Shown: positions 36,480-48,189 of the stretch, in pieces
How positions within the stretch are numbered: position 1 is the first letter of the stretch
Layout: every line of letters begins with the position of its first letter
Source: JAFEDN01 sp963832945
Lineage (GTDB): Bacteria; Pseudomonadota; Gammaproteobacteria; Coxiellales; Coxiellaceae
Direction of reading: 5' to 3'
Length of the DNA: 64,000 bases
Assembly (NCBI GenBank): GCA_963832945.1
Contig: CAWHVV010000002.1
Location: forward strand, 1-64,000
Position numbers and translations under genes: made by a program
The notes under the pieces: generated by a model
Seen by the model: only the letters and a program-made list of their open reading frames with translations
What the model was told of the DNA's origin: nothing
Database searches by the model: none

Positions 36480-39400
36480 ATGCAAGAGCAAAAGTCTTCT
36501 GTAACTTCGTTATATTTCAATCCTGACGAAAAACTGATTCAACTGGAAGATATTTTTAGTAACCAAAAGCAATCGTATGATGTCGAAAAGTTTTGTTTTT
36601 CTCTGAATGAAAAAATAGAGTATCTGGAGAAAAAGATTTCCGGGCTGGAAAGTGCGCTAATACAGCAGGGTATGCCGAAATTGGCTCATGACGATTTATT
36701 GCCTCATTACGTCTTTAATTTGACTAAAGAGTTACGAAAAATACTGGCAGCGAGATTTACAGTCGGCCAAACTGTCCGGGACAAGTATAAAAAAGCTCAG
36801 GAAATTTTTTTAAATACCCATACGCTGTTTTCCATCATTTCAAAAATTGAATTAACACAGTTATTGATTACTCTTTTTAAAGATTCTGTAGGCGCCAATA
36901 ATGAGAGATTTGAGACTTTAAAACCAGTTATCGACCAATTTTCTCGAAGAATAAGCGAATTCAAAGACGCGCCCTCATCACCGTCAACTCCGGTTACTCC
37001 TCCGATTTCCCGGGAACGCACCGTAAGCAGTATTTCTTCGCTTTTGCCAAGAATGCTTTCCTTCAGTGAAAATTCTCCTTCCACTGATAAATCCTGCCCG
37101 CTCAAGCTGGATCCGGAATTATACGCTCCTTGCGGCGCTGATATTTACCTGGCCCGTGTTCGGGAAGAACGGCAAATATGCAAAATACAGTTATATGAAG
37201 CGGCCGGAATACCGGCGCCTGAAGATTTACAATTATTCGCCCGGCAATGCCGGTTTACTCGCGAATTGCTGGAAACGGGAAACCGGCTCGATTCGCAGCA
37301 GGAAATAAAATTATTGTCGGAATTGCCTGATTTGGTGAATCAATTAAGAAAAAACAAACAGGAATCCGCAACTAATTCTGAATCAGATCAAAAAGGTCTG
37401 ATCCAGAAAGAGCGAATCCGCACGGCTGAATTTAAATTATTGCAAAAACACAGCGCATGGCTGGAATTGCGTTATGAGCAGCGGGTCAAGACGGCAGATT
37501 CAGGAGTTGATGAACTGCACTCTGAAAAGAAATCAGTCGACGTTCAATTGAGCAAGTTAAGATGTGAAATTCTTGTCAGCGAATTAATGCGTTCCAGAAT
37601 AAAACGCAACAATCATTTGCGTCTTGAAATACAAAGTTTAACTTATTTGAATACTCACTCTTCGCATCATAAAAATTTGTTGGAAAATTCAATTTCACAA
37701 AAAGTAAACGAAAAATCCACCCTTGATAAGGATATTGATGAAGCGCTGCCCGGCTATCAGTGGAGTGATGACAAAGAAAGAACCCCTCACGAAAGTCGCA
37801 TTGCTTATATAAAGAAAATTTTTTTGAACTCTGTCAGGACTATAGAAGCATTGGAGGCCGAAACCAGCCGGCTGCGTCAAATCGTGGCCAGGTTAAGCAT
37901 ACGTTTATTATCCGGTGTTCTGCTGCAAACTCTGAATATCAATTTACAACGGGTGGCCGGCGTTGATAGCGGCGTGACTGCAGATGTGGCAGGATGCATC
38001 ACTTACTGGAATCGGGCGATGACCATTGTTCCTCATTTTCAGGACAAAATTCAGCTTTTATTGAAGTATTTACCGCAGTTTATTACTGAAGATCTGAGCT
38101 GGTTGAAACCCCTGGCGCCTCTCGCATTACTGTGGGCAGAGGAAGCTGAAGCGGATAATTTGATTCAAAGCATGGCGGAGCGAGAAAATTATTACGAGAA
38201 AGCACTGGGAAGTCTTTCCGGTCAATTGCAGAAGGAAAAAGCAGCATTGACGGCTATCGCGAAACAAATACAGCATGCCTGTGAACATCAGATTTCGGTT
38301 ATGGAAATAAAGATTGACCCGGGAAGTGCTTATACCTGCTTATATGAACAGGTTAGGGAGTTTGACGAAAAACCGGCAAAACTTGAAATTCAAATGAAAG
38401 AGAAGCTTCGCTCGCTGGAGCGGCTCAGTCCACCCAGGAGTGAGGCGATGGTATTTCTTATTGCCAATGGAGTTCAAAGTGTCACGTTTCCCTCTGAAAT
38501 AAAGTCTATGGTTTTTAAAGATTGGCGGGAATTTTGTGTTGATAAACTCCTGGATTCCGAACCAGGCGGCATGAATTTTGCAACTATGGAAGTTTGTACT
38601 ACCCATCATATCAAACAGCTTGCAACACTTGAAATTGAATTATCCGGACCCGTATTTCGGAATTTACGCAATGCTTTTCTGAAAGATATTATTGATATCA
38701 CTGCGCAAGCTCCGTTCTTTACCCTTGAAGATTATTTTATGAGATTGTTAAAAGATTTTCACGGGCAATTTACTCAACTGTTACGGGACTTAGGCCCGAC
38801 AAGAAGGGAAAAACCCAGCGAAGAGAAATGCCGGACAAATATAATGAGTTTTTTAGAATATCTGAAGGGAGAAGAAACCACTCAGACCTATCCTCTTTCC
38901 CGGCTAATTCCTCGCCAGGGCGAGGGTAATGGAGATATTTGGGTCAACAAAAACAGTCAAAAGATATTCGATAAACATTTCAATCCTTCGAAACCGGCTA
39001 AAAAATTTGTCGAGGCGCCAGTGGCGGAACTGGTTTCCGATTGCCTGAAGGTTTTGCTGTGGCGAATTTTACTAAAGTTTGCTGACCACCAGTCCAGCGG
39101 ATTTGAAGAAAATCTGCCTACCCAAAAAATATTAGAAAATACGATAGCCTACCGCCTGCGCGTGACCGATTTTCACTGGCGCTTGGCGAATTTTCGAAAC
39201 ACCGCACTTAAAAATTATCTACAGAAGACACCTGACCCTCTGGAAATCCCCTTATTTAATTGTGTCAAGTGGTTATGGAATCTGGTGAGTAAACCAGATT
39301 TATTATCACCTAAAGATTTCGACAGTTTCATACAACAATATGGTTTACCGGAACGCCAAAGTGCGTTTCTCGATCGCGCTCGCAGAAGTTATGCGGGTCG

Positions 39401-42400
39401 CCTATACACCGTTCTGGGCGATATACAGAAGAACTGGAATACGAGCCAGGAAATCATTGCTGAATTTAAGAAATTACGAAATAAAATCGAACAACTGCCT
39501 GAAGATAATTTTCAGTGGGCGCTTATTACCGCGAAACTGATTAAAGATGAAATACAGTTACAATCTGCGGATGCTATCGCCAAAGTAAAAAAAGCCGAGG
39601 AGACAGCACGAATTGAGATCTCAAAAAAATTAGAATTTCATTGCGCCGAGCAGAAAAAATTATCGGACGCGCTAATACGGCGTACCTCGTGGTCAGAAGA
39701 AAATCCTGGTGACACCATGAAGAACAACATCCCAGGAGTTCCCGCTGGAGGGAATTCTCCTTACGCGATGGGGGATCGCAAGGGGGAGAATCGCGATTCT
39801 CCCCCTTCATTCCGAGCAATCGGCTCCGCCGATGCGCAGGATATAAACAGGAAGCCATGGACGCTGTACTCAGCGGGAATGGCTGATACAAGCCAGTTCC
39901 ACCAGCTCTCAGCGCTTTGTCGAATCTCTACCCGCCAGCAGGCGGCGCAAACATTTTTGCAGATGGCGAGAGAGTGGCGCGATATACAGTCCACAGCTAT
40001 TGTTGAGATTAAAATTCAAGGTTTTGTTTTAAAATTAATTCGCGCCGAAAAGGAGCTGGAAGGATTAGCGACCGCCGGCAAAAAAATCTATGTTCAATGG
40101 GATGCGAAAGAAGGAGTTTATCATTATCACTATTATGTTAACTGGAATGGTATTCCTGAGAAAAAAGATCTGAAAGCAAAAACAGCGCATAGCGAAATTG
40201 AGTTTGCCGTAAAAAATCCATCGAAAAATAATTTTAACTTTTCTCCATCCTGTATCAGTGACGCAACTGACGTTATTTTCAGGGCCGAGAAGGCCGACCT
40301 GGAGCAGAAAATCCAAAGATCGGGTGGTCTGGATTTATCGAAGGTACCCTTGCAAGTGGACGAAAGTTTCCGGATCAGCATGAAACGATTGCAGAAAGCT
40401 AACGGTTATCTCGCCCGCATCGAGGAAGTTAATAAGAAATTGGCCCTCCCTGAATTTCCACAAGTGGATGCCGATATCTCACCGAAACTGCCGGAATTAC
40501 TCTTCAGTACTACCGCAGTCACGGAAAAGGAGTCCTCGGAGCAATTGGCTGAAGCGCAAGCGACCCTGAAAGCAGTCTTTGATCCATTATTGAATATCGC
40601 CGCTCCTTTAAGAGAATGTTTTCATCAATACCGAAAACTCACTGTTCAGGAAAAATTATTGGTTTCACTTAAGGAAGAGTCTAAAAAAAGTAACCAGCTC
40701 ACGACGGAACGGTTTGTACTGGAAAACCATCGTATAAAGCTCAATGACGTCGCCCGTGAGATAGCTCGCCAATGGGTAGCCCAAAAAATAAATGTGGTAA
40801 CGTTAAAAAAGTTCAACATTAATTGCGATTTGATTAAACCCAGTGATACTCAATTAATGGATTTATTAGCTAACTATTGTCAGGAGCAACCTTATGCCTG
40901 GTATGATTCTGTCACCAGGGTCGCCGTCGTGCTCAACGATGGATTATTAACAGCTTTAATCAGACTGGCCGGTGGCATTTTGTATGGAGAAGTCACGGGT
41001 AAGGAAACAGCTTTCCCGATTATGGATGATAAATATCAACCGGTGATAACCAAAATTTTCCCCCAATCGAAGGAGGAGAAATATGCGCCTGCACCCTGTC
41101 CGCTATTGGCAAGTTTAGAGAACACACAGTGGGTGAAACGCTTATCCGCACTTGAAAATCTGCACCGGATCATTAGTGCAATCCCCGAGCCACGTTTTTC
41201 GGAAGTTATAATCCATTTGGAACTTCTGCACAAGGATTTAGTCAGTGGCGCATGGCGACGTAAAAGAGTGGAATCTCCGCAAGAGAAAGCCAAAAAAGCC
41301 GAAGCGTTAAATATCGATTTATTGACCAATACCCAACAATTAATTGAAAATGCCATTGGGTCTGAAGGTCTGGAGCTGATAGACAGATTAGGGGTACAGG
41401 ATTGGGATATTTATAAATCCATGTCCCCTCATATCTCCACTTTATGGAGCTGGAAATTCGACGAAGAATGCTCTGCTGCTTTTCAGGCATTATACCAGCA
41501 TTTTATATATTTACTGGACCTGGATCTTGATATATCCGGTGACTATACCCAATCCGCATCGATAATGGCGATGCTTTCTATTCTGGAAAATTTGCGAACT
41601 TCTCAAAATGTCAATGTTAAAGTGGCCTGGTTTGATGAGGTCGATTTGGAAAAAATGAATAGTGGAACAGAATGTGCGGTAAAGGATAGTAAAAACACTC
41701 CCTGTCTTGACAAAATTCCCGACTTGAAGAAATTAAAGACTGATCCAGCCAATTTTAATAAAAATCTGCGTGAAAAATTGATTAACGTCGGTATTCTGCC
41801 CAAAAATATCCCCCTTTGGGAAGAAGTTTGGGAAAAATTAACGAAAAAAGCCATTATCCATAACGGGGGGGAAACGAGAATAACCGATTTAAGCCAAATT
41901 AAACAAAATCTGGATGAATTGTTGCAGGGCAAAGACGATCAGAAAAACTATCAAAATCTGTTTGAACAGATTTCCCCACAACTGCGGGAATATGTGAAAT
42001 GTCTGGAAAAAATAATTTATTGTTGTGATGGCGTTTCTTCCGATGAACGCATTGCTAATCTGCGCAGCCAGAAGGGCGCTATAGCCGAGCTGTTAAAACA
42101 GTGTTTTATTGATTTTAATTTTACCGCATCTTCCTCTGCAGACTATAAAGATGACCAGGCTGTGGTTAAAGATTTCCGGAAGCTGGAGCAATGGCTCATT
42201 TTGGAGCAAAATAAATTTAAAGATTCATTGGTTTCTCCCGAACTGGTAACATCGCATTTACCTGAGCCTTTAATTGAAAGAATAGAGGAAACATCCACTG
42301 TCTTGCTGACGCCAAAATCCGCTCTTGAATCTGGACATGAGAATCACTTTCAAAGTGAGGTAGATGGAGTGCGCAAAACAAAAAATGAAAAAAATAAAGA

Positions 42401-44786
42401 ATTAAGAAAAAAAATTAAAAGTCTTAAAAAAGAAAAGGAAGAGCTTAAATCTTTTGGAGGAGAGAGCCCTTCTTCGGTTGCACGATATAAACATTCTCCT
42501 GAGAAAAAAAAATCGGTTCAGGATCCCTCTACCACGTTATCGATGCAGGTGCGGCTTTCCGATAGCGCAATTAATGAAGCAAAAAACCATTTAAATAGGT
42601 TACTGGAAACGCGAGAACTTTTGCAGTCTTTAGCAAAAACCGCCTCGGAAAAAGCATTATTGGTAAATGTTTTGCCGGGATTATCACTTCTTCCCGATAA
42701 TCGTTCTGCATTGGATTTATGTAAGCAATTGTCCGAAATTTGGCAGCAGAAACTCGAACATTCCGCTGATCTAAAGAAAAAAAACGAAGAGTTGTCAGAG
42801 AGAGTATTAGAGCTAAAAACAGCTTGTGAATCGAAAGAACCTAAACCTGAATTTTTAAAGCCCTGGATAGAGTCAAAAATTAAAAGCGCTCGGGAAAAAA
42901 TTAACGATACCGACAAAACATTAATCGAATTAAATATTCGCTATAATATTTTGGTTAAAGAAGAAAAACAAAAATCTGTTTTAAGTCAATCTTCAACAAA
43001 AAATTCTGACGACTCCCGTCGTCAAGCGGAACAGATTTTAAAAAATCTTGAAATTAAATGTAGCGCAAAAGAAACTTATCAGAAAATTTTGAAGAAACAG
43101 GAGATTGGAACTCCTAAAAAATCTCCTCTCGCTGGTAAACTGGCGCAAGATATCAAAAATGTAACGAATGAAATTAACGGATTAAAAAAACAGATGGAAC
43201 TTCAAAGAGGATTTCTGCAAACTTGTACTCCAGATGAACCTGAAGTAAAAAGCAAAAATACACAGGAGGAATTGAAAGAATTACGACAACGCATAATAAC
43301 ATGCGCGCAAACCCGGGATGATCAGGCGCAGGAGATCCAGCAGTTAATTCAGCTGAGGCCATCTTCTTCAGTGATCGAGGATATCAAGGTACAAGACCGG
43401 CAATCACAATCAGGTGGTCAGATTACGAAAGAGTTGAGCGATGAACTTCAAAAACAGCTGGTGGAAAATACAGAAAGATTAGAATCAGTGAGAGATCAAT
43501 TCTATGGCCTGAATGAATGGATCTTAAAAGACGTTCAGGTTGAGATTCAGTCATTGCTGGGCCAAAAGGAAGAAATGGAATATTTATCCACAGACAGTCC
43601 TGCATACCAGCAGTGGGAAGCCCGTGTGCAATTGTTAATGGCGCGGTTACAAACTCCTCTTGCTCCAGCCGGCGGTGATACTGCATACCCGCAATGGCAA
43701 CAACAAATACAGGGATTGGTAGCGCGACTGCATCCCGAATTTAAGGCAGTTGATTTTCAGGAAGAGAAATTATTAGTTCTTGAGGTGAAAGGCACTATTG
43801 TTAATGAGGTTACCAGAAGAAATCATGCAAACCTGGTAAAAGAAAGAGAACTTATCGAAAGGTGTGCGGATAGTCTGAAAATGGAGCAGAGTAAATTGAC
43901 AGAGTTTCTCTCAAAAACGCCCTATCAACGCCGCCAGGAAAATTTAAACGCTATAAATTCAGTTGTGCTCCATGATGCGCAGATAAGATTAAAAAACCGG
44001 TGCGTTTTCTGGAATTTTAAAGCAAAGATTGTGAATGAACAGCTAAAGGGTTATATTTGCGAGGAAAAGCTTTACTTCCGGGTTTATTCTGCTTTTAAAA
44101 ATTTTCAGGAATCAAGTAAAAAAATTAATATTAATAAAATTGATCTCGATAATCAGGAACTGTCCCAGAGCGAATCAAATTTTTATGTATTGAATGTTGG
44201 ATATCTTAATCTTATCTCGCGCTACGATACATTAAAGATGTATGCCTTGGAGAACGAAGAAGCGCTCCAAAAATTAGAAAAGAATGAATTGCCCCGGCGG
44301 AAAAATAATTGGTATAATCTAAATTATCTGGAAATTCACGCAGAAGTTAAAGATGATGATTTGATGGAAAAAATACAGGGATTAAAAGAATATGGTGCGG
44401 TGGTCAAACTGCCGGTTTTGATTAAACACGGCGCCAGGATTAAACTTTTGGGGTGTCCAAACAATGGTGTGTGGACAATCACGGTTTTAGATAGCAATGT
44501 CTTTGCATCCAGCCCGGGGTTAATTTTTACCCCCGAGTGCCAATTATGGAACTTTAATCAAATTCCTGAAAGTATTTTAAATGAAATTCAGATGAGTGGG
44601 GCGCACACCCAGCCTGGCGATAATGAAACAACTATTCTTAACAAATACGAAAGTTTGCAGAGAATTCAGTCTCATACGTTAGACCAAGTCACCGTATTCG
44701 ATGAGTTTTCCAGGGGAAATAATACGAATCATACGACAGATGAAGATTTGTCTATAGATTCGCTGTTAGACGGCACTTTTAATTAA
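36480..44786 (+). CDS. Giant coiled-coil protein, 2768 aa (unknown, effector-like)
   Basis: An uninterrupted 8.3-kb frame, with CCGGAGA before the ATG. No signal peptide or membrane segment. Long helical, charged stretches predict coiled coil (for example residues ~40-60, ~290-420, ~1960-2010 with KKIKSLKKEKEELKSF, and ~2080-2260). Short Ser/Pro-rich linkers are present (near 165-200, SPSTPVTPPISRERT). The C-terminal 250 residues are more globular (LKEYGAVVKLPVLIKHGARI, LGCPNNGVWTITVLD). A 153-bp palindromic repeat is inserted in frame at residues ~1085-1135. I recognise no family. With the next two genes it forms a same-strand cluster; secretion by a type IV system is a guess from size and composition. 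Confidence 0.85.
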   Translation: MQEQKSSVTSLYFNPDEKLIQLEDIFSNQKQSYDVEKFCFSLNEKIEYLEKKISGLESALIQQGMPKLAHDDLLPHYVFNLTKELRKILAARFTVGQTVRDKYKKAQEIFLNTHTLFSIISKIELTQLLITLFKDSVGANNERFETLKPVIDQFSRRISEFKDAPSSPSTPVTPPISRERTVSSISSLLPRMLSFSENSPSTDKSCPLKLDPELYAPCGADIYLARVREERQICKIQLYEAAGIPAPEDLQLFARQCRFTRELLETGNRLDSQQEIKLLSELPDLVNQLRKNKQESATNSESDQKGLIQKERIRTAEFKLLQKHSAWLELRYEQRVKTADSGVDELHSEKKSVDVQLSKLRCEILVSELMRSRIKRNNHLRLEIQSLTYLNTHSSHHKNLLENSISQKVNEKSTLDKDIDEALPGYQWSDDKERTPHESRIAYIKKIFLNSVRTIEALEAETSRLRQIVARLSIRLLSGVLLQTLNINLQRVAGVDSGVTADVAGCITYWNRAMTIVPHFQDKIQLLLKYLPQFITEDLSWLKPLAPLALLWAEEAEADNLIQSMAERENYYEKALGSLSGQLQKEKAALTAIAKQIQHACEHQISVMEIKIDPGSAYTCLYEQVREFDEKPAKLEIQMKEKLRSLERLSPPRSEAMVFLIANGVQSVTFPSEIKSMVFKDWREFCVDKLLDSEPGGMNFATMEVCTTHHIKQLATLEIELSGPVFRNLRNAFLKDIIDITAQAPFFTLEDYFMRLLKDFHGQFTQLLRDLGPTRREKPSEEKCRTNIMSFLEYLKGEETTQTYPLSRLIPRQGEGNGDIWVNKNSQKIFDKHFNPSKPAKKFVEAPVAELVSDCLKVLLWRILLKFADHQSSGFEENLPTQKILENTIAYRLRVTDFHWRLANFRNTALKNYLQKTPDPLEIPLFNCVKWLWNLVSKPDLLSPKDFDSFIQQYGLPERQSAFLDRARRSYAGRLYTVLGDIQKNWNTSQEIIAEFKKLRNKIEQLPEDNFQWALITAKLIKDEIQLQSADAIAKVKKAEETARIEISKKLEFHCAEQKKLSDALIRRTSWSEENPGDTMKNNIPGVPAGGNSPYAMGDRKGENRDSPPSFRAIGSADAQDINRKPWTLYSAGMADTSQFHQLSALCRISTRQQAAQTFLQMAREWRDIQSTAIVEIKIQGFVLKLIRAEKELEGLATAGKKIYVQWDAKEGVYHYHYYVNWNGIPEKKDLKAKTAHSEIEFAVKNPSKNNFNFSPSCISDATDVIFRAEKADLEQKIQRSGGLDLSKVPLQVDESFRISMKRLQKANGYLARIEEVNKKLALPEFPQVDADISPKLPELLFSTTAVTEKESSEQLAEAQATLKAVFDPLLNIAAPLRECFHQYRKLTVQEKLLVSLKEESKKSNQLTTERFVLENHRIKLNDVAREIARQWVAQKINVVTLKKFNINCDLIKPSDTQLMDLLANYCQEQPYAWYDSVTRVAVVLNDGLLTALIRLAGGILYGEVTGKETAFPIMDDKYQPVITKIFPQSKEEKYAPAPCPLLASLENTQWVKRLSALENLHRIISAIPEPRFSEVIIHLELLHKDLVSGAWRRKRVESPQEKAKKAEALNIDLLTNTQQLIENAIGSEGLELIDRLGVQDWDIYKSMSPHISTLWSWKFDEECSAAFQALYQHFIYLLDLDLDISGDYTQSASIMAMLSILENLRTSQNVNVKVAWFDEVDLEKMNSGTECAVKDSKNTPCLDKIPDLKKLKTDPANFNKNLREKLINVGILPKNIPLWEEVWEKLTKKAIIHNGGETRITDLSQIKQNLDELLQGKDDQKNYQNLFEQISPQLREYVKCLEKIIYCCDGVSSDERIANLRSQKGAIAELLKQCFIDFNFTASSSADYKDDQAVVKDFRKLEQWLILEQNKFKDSLVSPELVTSHLPEPLIERIEETSTVLLTPKSALESGHENHFQSEVDGVRKTKNEKNKELRKKIKSLKKEKEELKSFGGESPSSVARYKHSPEKKKSVQDPSTTLSMQVRLSDSAINEAKNHLNRLLETRELLQSLAKTASEKALLVNVLPGLSLLPDNRSALDLCKQLSEIWQQKLEHSADLKKKNEELSERVLELKTACESKEPKPEFLKPWIESKIKSAREKINDTDKTLIELNIRYNILVKEEKQKSVLSQSSTKNSDDSRRQAEQILKNLEIKCSAKETYQKILKKQEIGTPKKSPLAGKLAQDIKNVTNEINGLKKQMELQRGFLQTCTPDEPEVKSKNTQEELKELRQRIITCAQTRDDQAQEIQQLIQLRPSSSVIEDIKVQDRQSQSGGQITKELSDELQKQLVENTERLESVRDQFYGLNEWILKDVQVEIQSLLGQKEEMEYLSTDSPAYQQWEARVQLLMARLQTPLAPAGGDTAYPQWQQQIQGLVARLHPEFKAVDFQEEKLLVLEVKGTIVNEVTRRNHANLVKERELIERCADSLKMEQSKLTEFLSKTPYQRRQENLNAINSVVLHDAQIRLKNRCVFWNFKAKIVNEQLKGYICEEKLYFRVYSAFKNFQESSKKININKIDLDNQELSQSESNFYVLNVGYLNLISRYDTLKMYALENEEALQKLEKNELPRRKNNWYNLNYLEIHAEVKDDDLMEKIQGLKEYGAVVKLPVLIKHGARIKLLGCPNNGVWTITVLDSNVFASSPGLIFTPECQLWNFNQIPESILNEIQMSGAHTQPGDNETTILNKYESLQRIQSHTLDQVTVFDEFSRGNNTNHTTDEDLSIDSLLDGTFN
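39733..39885. repeat. Palindromic repeat copy D, in frame inside the giant gene
   Basis: 153 bp (51 codons) bounded by CAGGAGTTCCCGCTG and CAGCGGGAATGGCTG, with the shared core GCGATGGGGGATCGC, a GGGGGAGAATCGCGATTCTCCCCC stem and GGCTCCGCCGATGCG. It codes for GVPAGGNSPYAMGDRKGENR then DSPPSFRAIGSADAQDINRK, ending LYSAGMA, with no stop. The long stem makes both strands encode a GENRDSPP-like string. The flanking protein is coiled-coil-like while the insert is Gly/Pro-rich, so it interrupts the helix. Confidence 0.92.
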
Positions 44787-44806
44787 CATTTTATGAGGAA
44801 CTAAAT

Positions 44807-47800
44807 ATGAGTAGAAAAGGATTAACACCAAAACAGGCAATTCAGAATCAACTTCAGAATGCACGCAATATTTCTGAAGAAATGGAAAAAAAGATGCGAA
44901 AAGAATTGCAGAATCTTGATGAAGAAATAGCGCGCGTGACCAAGGCATTGCCGGATGCGCCTGAATTTAAGCGTCTGCAAGCAGAATTAATCGAAAATAA
45001 AAAAACCGCGCTTTCGAGTCATGAGCGCCTTCAAAATAACCTGAGCGCCCATCTTCAGCGTAAACGAATTTATTTACGTTTATTAAATTTAAAAGCAGAC
45101 ATTGCTAAAGATTTTGCGCCTTTCGTTAATAAGTCCAATGACAGCGAAAATCTTACCAATCCCTATCAGTATAGAAGAAAGTTAATAGCCGAAATGCTCG
45201 ACTATGCGACATTGATTCGCCACATTCAGGTAGAAATTAGCGCCTGTGTCCAGCTTGCGGCTGATATTTTCCGGGAAAACAGTCCGGATGACAAATTAAA
45301 AATAGCGGAAGTTGAAGTAGATGCGATAAGAAATTTATTATTGAAGAAAGTTGCGGATGGCTTTCTTCCTCCGGACAGCAAATGGGATAGCCAGGACAGT
45401 GTGAAAAAATTTTTAGCGCCGGAAGATTTCGAAGCCATAGAAAATTATTTAAAGACGCTCAAATACAAAGAAACTATTTTTGAGGAATTTATTAAACTTA
45501 TCCCCGAAAATTCTGAAATCCAATCCATCAGCGAGCAAATTAAATTTTTTTATCAGGGTTGTCAGGACGCCATATTCCTTGCCGCAAAAGCTTACGATAA
45601 CATTCCAAATCTTCAGAGCAATTATTTAGCAGTTCAAAGTGCGAAACTGCAACAAAAAAATCAGGAGGCTCGTTCAAGAGCAGCCAAAATTATTCGTGAT
45701 AATCCTCAGGTCTCCGCAAAAATAAAGACATTGAAGCTCAGTATCCAAAACTATTTAGATTATTCTAAAGGTGTTTTGAAGCCCAGTGACAAGGATAATG
45801 TTAATGACATTGAATTGAAAATCATGAATTGGAATGATAGCCGGGATTGGGTTACGCCTTATAATTTGATATCACAGTTATCCCGTTTTTTACAAGCCAT
45901 CACTCATGAAAAAGTTGCTGAAATTAAGAAAGGTCCGGGTTCTTCTCCTCCCTGGCCTTTGGTTTGGAAGAGAGCTTTGGCTTATATTGAAAAGAAAAGA
46001 CAAGTTGCCTGATGCAGATTTGGAAATTTTAAATGAATTTCTGGAGGTCGAACAATCCGAAAATACTTCTTTCCAGGAATTATCCAAACGAAAACATCAG
46101 CATTCTGCTGACAGCCCGGAAGATAAAGACGATGATGACGATGAAAAATCTCCCGCGACACCAGAACGGAAGCAGACAGATAAGCAATTACGGGTTGCGC
46201 CAGGATCGGAATGCATTGCGCTGGTCATCCAGAAACTGATAATTTTTTACGATTATGTGAAATACTTGATAGACCAAAACCGTCCCTATGATAAAACTTC
46301 CTTCTTTGTGCGATATCAAAACAGCATCGCTATTGAGCTGAAGGGCTTGACGGATGCTCTGAAAATCAGTGCTGAACGAGTCCAAAAGGCTGAAAACCAG
46401 TTCGAGAAACTCCATTTAGTGGCAAAAAAACAGCACGATAAATTTTTTGAGGCGGAGAGTAATCAGTCAAAAAAAATTATGCAACTTCAGGAGGGATGGA
46501 AGAAGTTAACGGCGATATTTAATTTCAAAACTGAAGGGGTTGGAGCCGGGGTTCCAAAAACTGAGGAAAAAAATTCTCCCACTCCCTCATCCGCGGATCT
46601 CTGTAAAATTGTCCTGAAACGGGAAGCGGATGCCGAACATCAATTAAGGGCCGCCATTGTTCAATCCCACAAAGAGCAAAGCTATCTGCGCTTAATTTCT
46701 AAAATAAGCGATATTAATCCGCGTGGACCCTGGCAAAAACAAATGCGGAACTTTGCAGAGGCGATGTCGGAGTTTTCCCGATCCAAAGATAAGACCCAGG
46801 TAACTTTGACTACGTCTGAGTCGAAATTTATATTGTCGAGTCGCCACGAGCTAATGACTCAAATGCAGGAAAGTATAGGCGACGACAATACGGATTTTTT
46901 AAAACCTTACCATGCGGAAATGTTAATCCGCCATGACTTTGCAAGCCCGGCCCTGTACGGGCCCGAGTTTTTGGAATCAGATTGGCAGGCGTACGGAAAA
47001 ATTTTTAATATTATGCTTGAAAAATTACAGTATGCCTGGTCTGTCCACGCCGAACGGGAAGATAAATTGACTGCGGACATGCGAGCTACTCTCATGAGCA
47101 AAGAAATTAAAGACCGCAGTAAAATGTCTACGGTTCTTTCCACACTGGAAAGTGATGCGAAAGCATTAATTGAAGACATATCGGGAATAACTAATTTAGG
47201 TGTTATCTCGGTTTATGATCGGACAATCGAGAAATTAAAAGATTTCCAGAGGAAACTTCAGTCAGCTCAAAAAAGTCAAAAAAATAACATAAAAAGTTAT
47301 CAGGATTTATGGGAAACCACTTTGGAAGTTCTTCTAAAAAATCTCCAAACTTACCAGGACTCAAAAAATTCCAAAGACCATGATGCCGGCGAAGCGGTTA
47401 GAGATTTGAATAAAGCCGAATATGAAATTATTAGCGCTTTGATAAACCGATTGTCGATTTATTCAAACATTTTCGAGATGAGGCACGCGGAATTTGTCAA
47501 CTACCGCAAAGGCAGCGTAGTTGATGATAAATCATGGCCGGAGTTATTTCGTGGGATCGCTTTTGATGCGAGAAAATTACTTAATGATAAAAAAAATAAC
47601 CTGGCTTCTTTCAAAGAAAGTTTTAATTCTTTGAGGACTAGAATGTTGTCACTTAATCAACATTTTTTATCCAGTAAAAGTTATCAATCATTACAATCTC
47701 AAATGATGGCTCTGGATGAATTAGAGCAACAAAGTGGAAAAGAAAGTCAAAAGCTGTTAGAGGAATATCAACAGGAATTAAAGAATATTGAAAACTCTTA

Positions 47801-48164
47801 CCAGAGAAATCTGGAGAATGCCTATCGACAGCTCGATCAACGGCTTGGATGGAGGGAATATAATCGAGCAAATTCGAGGGCGTTACTACTCGGTAAGCCC
47901 CTCTCAGATTGGGAAGAAAAATCAAATTTAAGAGAGAATGACAGATTGACAGTTCTTAAGGAATGTAAAGAAAAAATTGAAAAACAAAAGGCTGCTGCAC
48001 ATAGCGAATATAAGGATAATTTAAATAAATTGCAGATCAGGAAGGAAAAAGCTGAAAAAATTGCTATTAAGAAAAAACTCCAGGTTTTGATTGACTGTAT
48101 GGATAGTTATCAACCCACGGTTTGTTCCGGCCCGTTGTCCGCCCTCTGTGACTTTAGTGAGTGA
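44807..48164 (+). pseudogene. Large coiled-coil protein, ~1118 aa, one frameshift
   Basis: Residues 1-400 (44807-46012) and the following 750 (to 48164) are in different frames but read as one protein: AYIEKK joins DKLPDADLEILNEFLEVEQ if one A is removed from the AAAA run near 45996. Highly charged helical sequence throughout, with an acidic Asp run (EDKDDDDDEKSP) after the break. GAGGA precedes the ATG, 20 bases after the giant gene. No known domain. It may be a sequencing error, a phase-variable A-tract or real inactivation; the intact downstream half argues against old decay. Confidence 0.75.
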
Positions 48165-48189
48165 TCGAAGATTATACCATAAAGAAGGA

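Noticed and set aside
39574..39994. Antisense ORFs over the repeat in the giant gene
   Set aside because: They arise from the palindromic repeat and the codon bias of the sense gene.
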